Shown here one piece after another: positions 10,534 to 20,517 of a stretch of DNA of 64,000 bases. The translations under genes and the position numbers were made by a program. Origin of the DNA: Burkholderia gladioli (GTDB taxonomy: Bacteria > Pseudomonadota > Gammaproteobacteria > Burkholderiales > Burkholderiaceae); contig NZ_CP009323.1 in assembly GCF_000959725.1 (NCBI RefSeq), forward strand, positions 4,154,001 to 4,218,000, given 5' to 3'. The notes below the pieces were generated by a model, which did not search any database, had not been told where the DNA came from, and worked only from the letters and a program-made list of their open reading frames with translations. The stretch's first letter is position 1. Every line of letters starts with the position of its first letter.

Positions 10534-10575
10534 GCGCGGTGCATTGCCGAAAGGCGGTGCACCGCGCATCTTTTT
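10534..10575 (+). terminator. Rho-independent terminator after the CsbD cluster
   Basis: Stem GCGCGGTGCA / TGCACCGCGC. The 14-nt loop itself contains a small GCC-GAAA-GGC hairpin. The structure is followed by CTTTTT. It closes the plus-strand stress group and also separates it from the convergent epimerase. Confidence 0.85.
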
Positions 10576-10590
10576 GCCTCCCCTCCCCGC

Positions 10591-11634
10591 TCAGACATCC
10601 CGTTCCGGCAACCAGACGATGCTCGCCTCGATGGTTTCGCCCGGCGCCAGCACGCAGCCGCCGCGCGCGCCTTCCGGCAGGTCGAGATTGAGCCAGTCGG
10701 TGGTGTTGCTGACCGGCTCGGCGCAGAAGAAGGCCTCGCCGCGCGGCGAATAGAGCACGAAGCAGTCGAGCGGCGCATCGGCGCGCATGGTCAGCCGGCG
10801 CCGCTCCTCCGGCCAGTCGATCACGGTCTCGCGGCGCCAGCCGACGAAGTTGTTGTCGCGCGGCACCGCCTCGACGGCCACGCCGCGCGCGAGCGCCTCG
10901 ACCGCCGGATCGGCGCCGAGCGAGACCGGCAGCAATTCGCCGTCGCTATGCCACATCGCCGCTACCTCGGTGCGGATCCGCGTGCTCGCGCCGCGCGGAT
11001 AGTAGGGATGATGGCCGAAGCCGAACGGCATCGGCCGGCTGTCGAGATTGCGCGCCGCGAGCGTCAGCTTCAGGCCCAGCGGGCCGAGCTCGATGCGCTG
11101 CGTGGCGGCATAACGAAACGGCCAGCCGGGATGCTGCGCGGTGCCCGCGCCGGCTTCGGGTTCGTGCTCGAAGGCCAGCTCGACGCTCGCGTCGTCCTGC
11201 TCGATCACCTGCCAGGGCCGCTGCCAGGCATGGCCGTGCAGCGCATGGCGCAACGCGCCATCGCCCATCGGCAACTGCCACTCCCGCCCTTCGAAACGGA
11301 ACCGCCCGTCGCGAATCCGGTTGCAATACGGCATCAGCGGGAAACTGGCCAGCAGCAGGGGATCGCCGCTGTCGAGCGCGGCCTGCCCGGTCGGGCGCAG
11401 CCAGTGCACCGGCCCGGCCGGCGTCTCGTCGTGGAACCCGGCCAGCGAGCCGCCCAGCGCCGGCGCCACCAGCACGCGCCGCGTGCCCTCGCTCAGCACC
11501 AGCAGCCCGGGATCCTCGGGCCGCTCGCGGGCCGGCCGGGAGGACGCGCGCGAGGCCGCGGGCGCGATCAGGGAACACGAGGCGGAGGGAAACGACGAGG
11601 CTTCGGGCCGGCTATTCAAGACGATGACTCCCAT
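10591..11634 (-). CDS. Aldose 1-epimerase (mutarotase family)
   Basis: Predicted to interconvert alpha and beta anomers of an aldose such as galactose. It is about 347 residues. The conserved core includes LASFPLMPYCNRIRDGRF, the histidine segments HALHGHAW and FGFGHHPYYPRG, and a C-terminal CAEPVSNTTDW, where the family's catalytic glutamate sits. The start is uncertain: 11634 is an ATG, a longer form begins at 11718, and recognisable homology starts only near residue 43. It is divergent from the lacI-type gene next to a sugar ABC transporter, so it probably serves the same sugar. Confidence 0.88.
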   Translation of the reverse strand: MGVIVLNSRPEASSFPSASCSLIAPAASRASSRPARERPEDPGLLVLSEGTRRVLVAPALGGSLAGFHDETPAGPVHWLRPTGQAALDSGDPLLLASFPLMPYCNRIRDGRFRFEGREWQLPMGDGALRHALHGHAWQRPWQVIEQDDASVELAFEHEPEAGAGTAQHPGWPFRYAATQRIELGPLGLKLTLAARNLDSRPMPFGFGHHPYYPRGASTRIRTEVAAMWHSDGELLPVSLGADPAVEALARGVAVEAVPRDNNFVGWRRETVIDWPEERRRLTMRADAPLDCFVLYSPRGEAFFCAEPVSNTTDWLNLDLPEGARGGCVLAPGETIEASIVWLPERDV

Positions 11635-11733
11635 GACGGCAGGTTGGCGGTCGAGCTGGCATCCTGATCGAGCTGGACGCCCGGGCCTGCCCGCACCGCA
11701 GCAGCGTCGCATAGGCATTGCATTTCCGTCAAT

Positions 11734-11746
11734 TTATTACTAATAA
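11734..11746. promoter_or_regulatory. AT-rich palindrome, candidate LacI-family operator
   Basis: TTATTA-C-TAATAA, a perfect 6+6 palindrome in an AT-rich patch between the divergent epimerase and regulator genes. A related palindrome precedes the transporter genes at 12929. LacI proteins bind palindromes of this kind, though usually with a central CG, so the assignment is tentative. Confidence 0.35.
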
Positions 11747-11800
11747 TTCGTCAATGAACGGCGCAGACGATGCGCCCCCGTATCCCGCCTTAGCTCCCGA

Positions 11801-12925
11801 ATGAAAAAATCGACCCAGCGCCGCCCGACCATGACCGATATCGCCAAGATCACCGGCGTATCGCAATCCACGGTGTCGCTCGTGCTGAACGGCGCGGTCG
11901 GCGCCAAGTTCTCCGACGACACGCGCCAGAAGGTGCTCAAGACCGCCGAGGAACTCGGCTACCAGTTGCCGACCCGCGCCAGCGCGCCGGCCGCGCCCGG
12001 CGAACGCCACCAGATCGTCTACATCGCCGACGAGATCTCGACCAGCCCGCACCCGGTGGTCAGCATCGACGGCGCACGCGACGCGGCCTGGAACAACGGC
12101 TGCCTGCTGGCGGTGTATTCCACCCACGGCAATGCCGAGATCGAGCAGCGGGTGCTGCAGCAGGCGCTGTCGAGCCCGAACGTGCTGGGGGTGATCTACG
12201 CGACGGTCTATACCCGCAAGGTGACGGTGCCCGCCGCCCTGCTCAAGGTGCCCACCGTGCTGCTGAACTGCTACAGCAGCGAGCGGCCGCTGTCCTCGGT
12301 GGTGCCGGCCGAGGTGGCCGGCGGCCATACCGCCACCGAGTACCTGACCGCCGCGGGCCATCGCCGGATCGCCTTCATCAACGGCGAAACCTGGCAGGAC
12401 GCGGCCAAGGACCGGCTCAAGGGCTACCGCCAGGCGCTGGCCACCGCCGACCTGCGCTTCGACCCGAACCTGGTGCGCGACGGCGACTGGAGCTCGGGCA
12501 AGGGCTTCGAGCACACGCTGTCGCTGATGAAGGAGCCGCATCCGCCCACCGCGATCTTCTGCGCCAACGACCTGACCGCGATCGGCGCGATCGAGGCGCT
12601 CAAGCAGCTCGGCCTGCGCGTGCCGGAGGACGTCTCGGTGATGGGCTACGACGACCAGGAAATCGCCCGCCACACGCACCCGCCGCTCACCACCGTGGTG
12701 CTGCCGAACTACGAGCTGGGCCGCTGGGCGGTGGAGACGCTGCTGCAGGAGCACGAGAACCGCGATGCCGGCGCGCCGTTCCGGCAGCGCACCGTCAAGC
12801 TCGACGGGCCGTTGATCGAGCGCGGCTCGGTGGGCGCGCCGGCGGGTGCCGAAACCGGGGCGGAATCCGGAGCGGAACCGGCCGCCGACCTCGGGGATAC
12901 CCGAAGTAATATTTTTAATTCATGA
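11801..12925 (+). CDS. LacI/GalR-family transcriptional regulator
   Basis: A 374-residue repressor. The N-terminal helix-turn-helix is PTMTDIAKITGVSQSTVSLV (residues ~9-28). A periplasmic-binding-protein-like sugar domain follows, with CANDLTAIGAIEALKQLGLRVPEDVSVMGYDD, the usual LacI signature. The C-terminus carries an Ala/Glu/Gly-rich tail (AGAETGAESGAEPA) of no known role. It lies between the epimerase (divergent) and the sugar ABC transporter (same strand, 90 nt on), so it most likely controls both in response to the transported sugar. Confidence 0.93.
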   Translation: MKKSTQRRPTMTDIAKITGVSQSTVSLVLNGAVGAKFSDDTRQKVLKTAEELGYQLPTRASAPAAPGERHQIVYIADEISTSPHPVVSIDGARDAAWNNGCLLAVYSTHGNAEIEQRVLQQALSSPNVLGVIYATVYTRKVTVPAALLKVPTVLLNCYSSERPLSSVVPAEVAGGHTATEYLTAAGHRRIAFINGETWQDAAKDRLKGYRQALATADLRFDPNLVRDGDWSSGKGFEHTLSLMKEPHPPTAIFCANDLTAIGAIEALKQLGLRVPEDVSVMGYDDQEIARHTHPPLTTVVLPNYELGRWAVETLLQEHENRDAGAPFRQRTVKLDGPLIERGSVGAPAGAETGAESGAEPAADLGDTRSNIFNS

Positions 12926-12928
12926 CTG

Positions 12929-12938
12929 TTAATATTAA
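12929..12938. promoter_or_regulatory. AT-rich palindrome upstream of the sugar transporter
   Basis: TTAATATTAA, a perfect 10-bp palindrome just after the lacI-type stop codon and 78 bp before the binding-protein start. It lies in the only AT-rich patch of the locus (12905-12942). It could be an operator or simply a promoter element. Confidence 0.3.
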
Positions 12939-13015
12939 TTCGATCGCCGGCGCCGGAGGCGCCAACCACACCTCGTCGTGAAACCGTGTTGGGTCAACAA
13001 GAAACGGAGACAAGC

Positions 13016-14047
13016 ATGTCAACTGCTTCGCTGCATCGCAATCTCGTCACCCTGGCGCTGTGCCTGGCCGGCGCGTGGTCGGCCGCCGCGCTCGCGCAGG
13101 ACACCGCCGCGCAGAAGGTCGGCAACAGCTCGAACGAGACCTGCACCAACCCGAAACCGGGCAGCCTCAAGCTGGGCGACCTGGTGGTGGGCTTCTCGCA
13201 GTCGGAAAACGAACAGAATCCGTTCCGCGCCACCGAGACCGCCTCGGTGCGCGCCGCCGCCAAGGCCGCCGGCGTCAAGCGCCTGCTCTACACCAACGCG
13301 AACAACAACCCGGCCAAGCAGGTGTCGGACATCCAGAGCATGATCAACCAGGGCGCGCAGGCGCTGATCGTGGCGCCGAACAACTCGACGGGCCTGCAGC
13401 CGGCCTTCGCGCAGGCCAAGGCCAAGGGTATCCCGGTGGTCACCATCGACCGCCAGACCGCCGGCACCTTCTGCGAGGACTTCATCACCTTCCTCGGCTC
13501 CGACTTCTTCGAGCAGGGCCGCCGCGCCGCGCAGGCGCTGGCCGACGCCACCGGCGGCAAGGCGGTGATCGCCGAGATCCAGGGCGGCTACGGCAACACG
13601 GTGGAAAGCCAGCGCACCGACGGCTTCGCCGAAGGGCTCAAGAAGTACCCGAACATGAAGATCGCCGCCGCGCAGACCGCCAACTGGTCGACCACCGAGG
13701 CGCAGAAGGTGATGGAGCAGATCCTGCTCTCGCATCCCGACATCAACGCCGTCTACACGCATGCCGACGTGATGACGCTGGGCGCGATCACCGCGCTGCG
13801 CCAGGCCGGCAAGCTCAAGGGCGTGACGATCGTCTCGATCGACGGCACCAAGGACGTGGTGCGCGCCATCACGGCCGGCACCGTGGCGGCCGATGTCGAG
13901 ACCAATCCGCGCTTCGGGCCGCTCGCCATCCAGTCGCTGTCCGACTGGTTCGCCGGCAAGCCCGTGCCGCAGAAGCAGATCATGAAGGACGCGCTCTACG
14001 ACAAGAGCAACGCCAAGCAGTCGCTCGACGCCGGCGCCGTGTACTGA
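13016..14047 (+). CDS. Sugar ABC transporter substrate-binding protein (YtfQ-like)
   Basis: A 343-residue periplasmic binding protein. A signal peptide ends at ALAQ (about residue 23), and a type-I periplasmic binding fold follows. VVGFSQSENEQNPFRATET, IVAPNNSTGL, VVTIDRQ, AEIQGGYGNTVESQRTDGF, THADVMTLGAI and VSIDGTKD match the ribose/galactofuranose-binding class and resemble E. coli YtfQ in layout. The start follows CGGAG by 7 nt. Next to an aldose epimerase, a galactofuranose- or other hexose-type ligand is reasonable but unproven. Confidence 0.9.
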   Translation: MSTASLHRNLVTLALCLAGAWSAAALAQDTAAQKVGNSSNETCTNPKPGSLKLGDLVVGFSQSENEQNPFRATETASVRAAAKAAGVKRLLYTNANNNPAKQVSDIQSMINQGAQALIVAPNNSTGLQPAFAQAKAKGIPVVTIDRQTAGTFCEDFITFLGSDFFEQGRRAAQALADATGGKAVIAEIQGGYGNTVESQRTDGFAEGLKKYPNMKIAAAQTANWSTTEAQKVMEQILLSHPDINAVYTHADVMTLGAITALRQAGKLKGVTIVSIDGTKDVVRAITAGTVAADVETNPRFGPLAIQSLSDWFAGKPVPQKQIMKDALYDKSNAKQSLDAGAVY

Positions 14048-14088
14048 CGCCCCGCCCGCTCCCGCCATCACGCCCCGGAGGCCCCGCG

Positions 14089-15726
<1,638 letters not shown>

Positions 15727-15864
15727 ACCGGCCGTGACGCGCGCTCGCCGCGCCGGCCGGCGGACCGCCATGCGCATCACCGCTTCCATCGCCGCTTATA
15801 TCGTCACTTCGATCGCCACGTCCGGCCATGCGCCGGGCTGCTCCAACCCACTCGCGAGGATCGC

Positions 15865-16839
15865 TTGAGCCTGTCGAACTCTCCCGTGCAACGTCCGGCC
15901 GGCAACGCGGCCGGCCATGCCGCGCTGATCTGGGCGCGCGACCACAGCGTCTACGTGGCGCTCGCGCTGCTGGTGCTGATCAACCTGGCCATCACGCCCG
16001 GCTTCTCCAATCCGCTCGCCGCGCGCAGCCTGCTGTTCGAGGCCGCGCCGGTGGTGCTGATCGCGCTCGGCCAGAACCTCGCGATCGCCACGCGCGGCAT
16101 CGACCTGTCGGTCGGCTCGGTGATGGCGCTGGCCAGCGCGACCCTGGCGGTCTGCCTCGATGCCGGCACCGGCACGGCGATCGCGGCCGGCATCGCGGCG
16201 GGCCTGCTGGTGGGCCTCTTCAACGGCGCGCTGGTCTCGATCCTGCGCATCGATCCGCTGATCTCGGGGCTGGCGTTGCTGGTCGCCGCGCGCGGGCTCG
16301 CGCAGGCCCTGGTGGGCGGCTCGCGCGTGAGCCTGCCGGGCGCCGATGCCTTCGACCTGCTCGGCACCGGCTCGCTCGGCCCGCTGCCGGTGGTGATGCT
16401 GATCGCGCTCGCGCTGGCCGTGCTGGTGATGCTGGTGGTCCAGCGCACCACCTTCGGCCGCTACACCGTGCTGATCGGCGCGAGCCGCGCGGCGGCCTAT
16501 CTCGCCGGGATCCCGGTGCGCCGCACGCTGTTCCTGGTCTATGCCGCCAGCGGCACGCTGGCGGGCCTGGCCGGCGTGTTCGCCTCGGCCCGGCTCGGCG
16601 CGTCCGACCCGAACTACGTCGGCGTGAACTTCGAACTCGACGCGATCGCCGCCTCGGTGATCGGCGGCACGCCGCTCTCGGGCGGCCGCATCTCGATCGT
16701 CGGCACCGTGTTCGGCGTGCTGCTGCTGCAGGTGCTCGATGCCAGCTTCATCATGAACAACGTCAGCTTCACCTATGCGCAGATCCTCAAGGCCGTGTTC
16801 ATCGTCGTCGCGCTCTACCTGCAGCGCCAGGGAGGCTGA
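15865..16839 (+). CDS. Sugar ABC transporter permease (YtfT-like)
   Basis: A 324-residue inner-membrane permease with many hydrophobic helices. The CUT2 permease motif GQNLAIATRGIDLSVGSVMA lies near residue 71, with the C-terminal signature AIAASVIGGTPLSGGR. It appears to start at a rare TTG codon preceded by GCGAGGA 6 nt upstream; no in-frame ATG lies nearby. An unusually long gap for this operon (138 nt) separates it from the ATPase gene. It abuts the second permease directly. Confidence 0.92.
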   Translation: MSLSNSPVQRPAGNAAGHAALIWARDHSVYVALALLVLINLAITPGFSNPLAARSLLFEAAPVVLIALGQNLAIATRGIDLSVGSVMALASATLAVCLDAGTGTAIAAGIAAGLLVGLFNGALVSILRIDPLISGLALLVAARGLAQALVGGSRVSLPGADAFDLLGTGSLGPLPVVMLIALALAVLVMLVVQRTTFGRYTVLIGASRAAAYLAGIPVRRTLFLVYAASGTLAGLAGVFASARLGASDPNYVGVNFELDAIAASVIGGTPLSGGRISIVGTVFGVLLLQVLDASFIMNNVSFTYAQILKAVFIVVALYLQRQGG

Positions 16840-17922
16840 ATGAACGCGCGCACCGACCTCGATCGCAACGGCGCGCCGCCCGCGCGCGTCGACACGCCCG
16901 CCCCCGGCTCCCCCGCCGCCCCCCCTCCAACCGCCGGCACCCAGCCGCCATCCGCCGCGCCGCTGCGCGCCGGCAAGGCACGCCGCGCACGCCTGCTCGG
17001 GCTGATCCAGTCGCGCGGCGCGATCGGCATCCTGGTGCTGGTCTGCGCGGTGGCCGGGGCGGTCTTTCCCGATTTCCTGCGTCCCGCCAACCTGGCGGAC
17101 ATCGTCTCCGCAGGTTCTTTCCTCGGCCTGATCGCGATCGGCCAGAGCCTGGTGATCATCATGGGCGGCTTCGACCTGTCGGTCGGCTCGATGGTCGGGC
17201 TCGGCACCGTGATCGCCGCCTACGCGGCGCCCTATGGCTGGGGCGCGGCGATGCTCTCGCCGATCATCGCGGGGCTGGTGGTCGGGCTGGTCAACGGCGT
17301 GCTGATCGCGCGGGCGCGCATGGCGCCCTTCATCGTCACGCTGGCCGCCCTGCTCGGCCTCAAGGGCCTCGCCCTGGTACTGGCCAGCCAGGACCTGCTG
17401 ATCGAGAATCCCGGCTTCTTCACGCAGATCGCCAACGGCTCGATCCTCGGCGTCAGCTCGCTGATCTGGCTGCTGGTGCTGGCCTACCTGATCGGCGCCG
17501 TGGTGCTGAACGCCACGCCCTATGGCTCGGCCCTGTTCGCGATCGGCGGCAACGAGGAAGCGGCGCGCATGCTCGGCGTGCGCGTCGAGCGCGTGAAGAT
17601 CCTCACCTACGGGCTGAGCGGGGCGCTGGCGGGCCTGGCCGGCGCGCTGCTGGCCTCGCACCTGGACTCGGGCCTGTCGGGCGCGGGCAGCGGCTACGAG
17701 CTGCAGTCGATCGCGGCGGCCGTGATCGGCGGCGTGCTGCTCACCGGCGGCGTCGGCACCATGGCGGGACCGCTGGCCGGCGTGCTGCTGCTCGGCGTGA
17801 TCCAGAACGTGATCAACCAGGTCGGCACCCTGAGCCCCTACTACCAGAACCTCGCCAGCGGCGTGTTCCTGCTGATCGCGGTGATCGTGCAGACGGTGCT
17901 GACCAGTTCGCGCAAGACGTGA
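16840..17922 (+). CDS. Sugar ABC transporter permease (YjfF-like)
   Basis: A 360-residue inner-membrane permease, partner of the preceding one. Its first ~50 residues are a proline/alanine-rich cytoplasmic tail (TPAPGSPAAPPPTAGT), longer than usual. The hydrophobic core carries GQSLVIIMGGFDLSVGSMVG and SIAAAVIGGVLLTGGVGT. The ATG begins in the base after the upstream stop codon, so the two permeases should be translationally coupled. Two different permeases with one double ATPase is the YtfQRT-YjfF arrangement. Confidence 0.92.
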   Translation: MNARTDLDRNGAPPARVDTPAPGSPAAPPPTAGTQPPSAAPLRAGKARRARLLGLIQSRGAIGILVLVCAVAGAVFPDFLRPANLADIVSAGSFLGLIAIGQSLVIIMGGFDLSVGSMVGLGTVIAAYAAPYGWGAAMLSPIIAGLVVGLVNGVLIARARMAPFIVTLAALLGLKGLALVLASQDLLIENPGFFTQIANGSILGVSSLIWLLVLAYLIGAVVLNATPYGSALFAIGGNEEAARMLGVRVERVKILTYGLSGALAGLAGALLASHLDSGLSGAGSGYELQSIAAAVIGGVLLTGGVGTMAGPLAGVLLLGVIQNVINQVGTLSPYYQNLASGVFLLIAVIVQTVLTSSRKT

Positions 17923-18004
17923 GCACGCGCGCCGCGCGGCGGATTCGGGCTGCGCGGCATCGGGCGGGAAACAGGGGAATCAGAACGAGGAATGCAAACG
18001 GGGG

Positions 18005-18091
18005 TGGTGCGTGAGGCCGGACTCGAACCGGCACACCCTTGCGGGCGTCAGGACCTAAACCTGGTGCGTCTACCAATTTCGCCACTCACGC
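18005..18091 (-). tRNA. tRNA-Leu (anticodon UAG)
   Basis: An 87-nt class II tRNA including an encoded 3' CCA (18005-18007). The acceptor stem is GCGTGAG paired with CTCACGC. The D-arm region is GGCGAAATTGGTAGACGC, the anticodon loop TTTAGGT (anticodon TAG), followed by a long variable arm and the T-arm GGTTCGAGTCC. The 27-43 pair of the anticodon stem is C-A by my reading, a minor irregularity. It lies alone between the sugar transporter and a plus-strand gene. Confidence 0.95.
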
Positions 18092-18358
18092 ACATCGATG
18101 TTCGCGAACGCCGCCGCCACGAGGCGGCCGGCGCGTTCCGCGAGCATGCCATCCCTGGAGTCGGACGGCCGCCGGAAAGCGCGAGCGCGAGATTCTAACC
18201 GATCTCCCCGCGCTTGTCTCTAGCCGCCGCATCGATCGCGAGGCGGTGCTAGAATCGCCGCGCATTTGTCCCGCGCATTTGTTCCGAGACGCGGCGCCCG
18301 CCACGCGGTAACGCCGCCCACCCCCACCACTGCGAACCCACTCGCCGCCATCCCGCCC

Positions 18359-19198
18359 GTGAATTTCGACGACTATTGCCAGCAGAAGGCCGCGCCCCCC
18401 GGCTCCAGCGTCTATTACGCGCTGCGCCAGGCGCCGCTCGCCAGCCAGGGCGCGCTCACCGCGCTGTTCGCGCTGCGCCGCGAACTCGAGGAAACCACGC
18501 GCGAGACCAGCGAGCCGACCATCGGCCAGACCAAGCTGGCCTGGTGGCGCAAGGAGCTCGCCGCGCTGGCCGAGGGCCAGCCTTCGCATCCGGTCTCGCA
18601 GGCACTGGCCCGGCATGCCGGCGCCATCGCGCGCGACCACGCCGCGCTGCAGGCGCTGGCCGACGGTTTCGCGATGGATCTCGAACAGGCGCGCTACCTG
18701 GACTGGCCCAACCTGCGCCGCTACGTGGAGCGCGTGGGCGGTGGTTTCGCGGGCCTGGTGGCGCGCGCCGCGGCCGGCCCCGCCATCGCCGATACCGCGC
18801 CCGTCTGGGCCGCCTCGCTCGGCGAGGGCCTGCAGCTCGCGCAGATCGTCGAGGAAGTCGGCGACGATGCGCGCCACGGGCGCGTCTATCTGCCGATCGA
18901 CGAATTGCAGCGCTACGAGGTGACGGCCGCTGACCTGATGCACCGCCGCTACAGCCCCGCCTTCAGCGAACTGATGCGCTTCCAGGCCACGCGCGCGCGC
19001 GAGACGCTGCATGCCGCGCTCGAGGCCATTCCCCCCGCCGAGCGGCGCGCGCAGCGCAGCCTGCGGGCACTGGCCGCGCTCTCGCTGGCCACGCTCGACG
19101 AGATCGAGAGCGAGGACTACCAGGTGCTGCACCAGCGCATCTCGCTGACGCCGATCCGCAAGCTGTGGGTGGCCTGGCGCGCCGCGCGACGACGCTAG
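18359..19198 (+). CDS. Squalene/phytoene synthase family protein
   Basis: About 279 residues, starting MNFDDYCQQKAAPPGSSVYY with a GTG start; an ATG at 18266 would add 31 residues of low plausibility. The fold family is recognised from WWRKEL, LRRYVERVGGGFAGL and EEVGDDARHGRVYLP. The second Asp-rich motif is kept, but the first, normally DxxxD, reads RRELEETTRE. No other carotenoid or hopanoid genes are near, so it may not be a prenyl synthase. The NDUFAF6-type proteins, which have this fold but a different role, are an alternative. Confidence 0.8.
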   Translation: MNFDDYCQQKAAPPGSSVYYALRQAPLASQGALTALFALRRELEETTRETSEPTIGQTKLAWWRKELAALAEGQPSHPVSQALARHAGAIARDHAALQALADGFAMDLEQARYLDWPNLRRYVERVGGGFAGLVARAAAGPAIADTAPVWAASLGEGLQLAQIVEEVGDDARHGRVYLPIDELQRYEVTAADLMHRRYSPAFSELMRFQATRARETLHAALEAIPPAERRAQRSLRALAALSLATLDEIESEDYQVLHQRISLTPIRKLWVAWRAARRR

Positions 19199-19250
19199 CC
19201 GACCCAGGCCCGGCGCTTGCGCAGGCAACGGCTCGCGCCGGCATTCACCC

Positions 19251-20483
19251 TCAGGCGCGCAGCAAGGGCAGCGGCGCGAAGCGCCCGCGCAGCACCGCCG
19301 CCGCATCCATCCCCCACCAGGGCCCGAGCACGGTGGCATAAAGCTGCCGGAAATCGACCGCCACCGGCAGGTTGCCGTTGCCGTCGAGCCGCGCCAGAGC
19401 GGGCCGCTCGCCATACAGGCCGCCGCGCACGCGCCCGCCCATCACGAAGTGCGGCGCGGCGGTGCCGTGATCGGTGCCGCCGCTCTGGTTCTCGCGCACG
19501 CGCCGGCCGAACTCGGCATAGGTCATCACCAGGCTGTCGTTCCAGCGGCCCAGTTCGATCAGGGCCGAGCGCATCGCCGCCAGGCCCTCGGCCAGTTGCT
19601 TGAGCAGCGCGGCCTGCTGCCCAGCCTGGTTCTGGTGCGTGTCGAAACCGTTCAGCGTGAGCCGCAGCACGGCCACGCCCTGCCCCGCGATCGGGCGCCG
19701 CTGCGGCGACTCACAGCTCGACAGCACCTGCATGGCGGTCTTCACCGAGGTGCCGAACGGCCCGGCGGGAAACGCGGTGGCAAAGCCGAAGGCACCCTCG
19801 CGCGGACGCAGCCGCACCGCCGCGTTGACGATGTCGTTCTCGACGTCGATCAAATGCGCGAGCGCGGGATTGCGCTCGCGCAGCGAGACCGGATGCGCGA
19901 GCTTCGCGGCGCCGATGAACTGCGCCGGGTTGACCAGCACGATCGCACGCGCGCCGTTCGCGAGCGGCCCCATCTCGGCGCTGCCGAACACCACGCCGTC
20001 GGCCGCGAAACCTGGCGGCACCGGCGCATGCGCGAAGGCGCGCGTGAGCCAGCCCTCGCCGAGGATCTCGTCGGAACGCGAGGCGGTATCCCAGATCTCG
20101 ATCGAGCGGAAATGCGAGAGGTTCGGCTGCGGATAGGCGACGCCCTCCACCACCGCCAGCTCGTGCGCTCGCCAGATCGGCAGCAGCGGCGCCAGCGCGG
20201 GATGCAGGGCCGCGTGCTGGTCGAGCGGCAGCACGGCTTCGCGACGCAGGCCGAGGGTGGGACGCATCGCGCGGTAGAGCGGATCGTCGTAGGGCACCAC
20301 CGTGTTCAGGCCGTCGTTGCCGCCCTTCAGCTCGACCAGGATCAGCAACCGCTCGTAGTGCGCGGCGCCGGGGTTCGCCAGGGGCTCGCCCGCGAAGGCC
20401 GTGGATGGCGTCCACAGCGGCAGGCCCGCGGCGCCGGCCATGCCGGCCGCGCTCGTCAGGCCCAGGAAATCGCGTCGCTTCAT
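19251..20483 (-). CDS. DUF1501 family Tat-exported protein
   Basis: A 410-residue protein with an N-terminal twin-arginine signal (MKRRDFLGLTSAAG, then a hydrophobic stretch ending AFA). The body has LLILVELKGGNDGLNTVVPY and the C-terminal VMTYAEFGRRVRENQSGGTDHGTAAPHFV, typical of DUF1501 (sulfatase/alkaline-phosphatase-like fold). It lies 34 nt downstream of the DUF1800 gene on the same strand. The DUF1800-DUF1501 pair is common in proteobacteria, and its biochemical function is not established. Confidence 0.92.
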   Translation of the reverse strand: MKRRDFLGLTSAAGMAGAAGLPLWTPSTAFAGEPLANPGAAHYERLLILVELKGGNDGLNTVVPYDDPLYRAMRPTLGLRREAVLPLDQHAALHPALAPLLPIWRAHELAVVEGVAYPQPNLSHFRSIEIWDTASRSDEILGEGWLTRAFAHAPVPPGFAADGVVFGSAEMGPLANGARAIVLVNPAQFIGAAKLAHPVSLRERNPALAHLIDVENDIVNAAVRLRPREGAFGFATAFPAGPFGTSVKTAMQVLSSCESPQRRPIAGQGVAVLRLTLNGFDTHQNQAGQQAALLKQLAEGLAAMRSALIELGRWNDSLVMTYAEFGRRVRENQSGGTDHGTAAPHFVMGGRVRGGLYGERPALARLDGNGNLPVAVDFRQLYATVLGPWWGMDAAAVLRGRFAPLPLLRA

Positions 20484-20517
20484 GATGCCGTCCTCCTCGC
20501 CGCGCCGCTCGCGCGCT

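Noticed and set aside
15828-18014. Plus-strand open frame of 728 codons across both sugar permeases
   Set aside because: It is the +1 frame of two genuine permease genes; the translation has no membrane helices and is Arg/Gly-rich.
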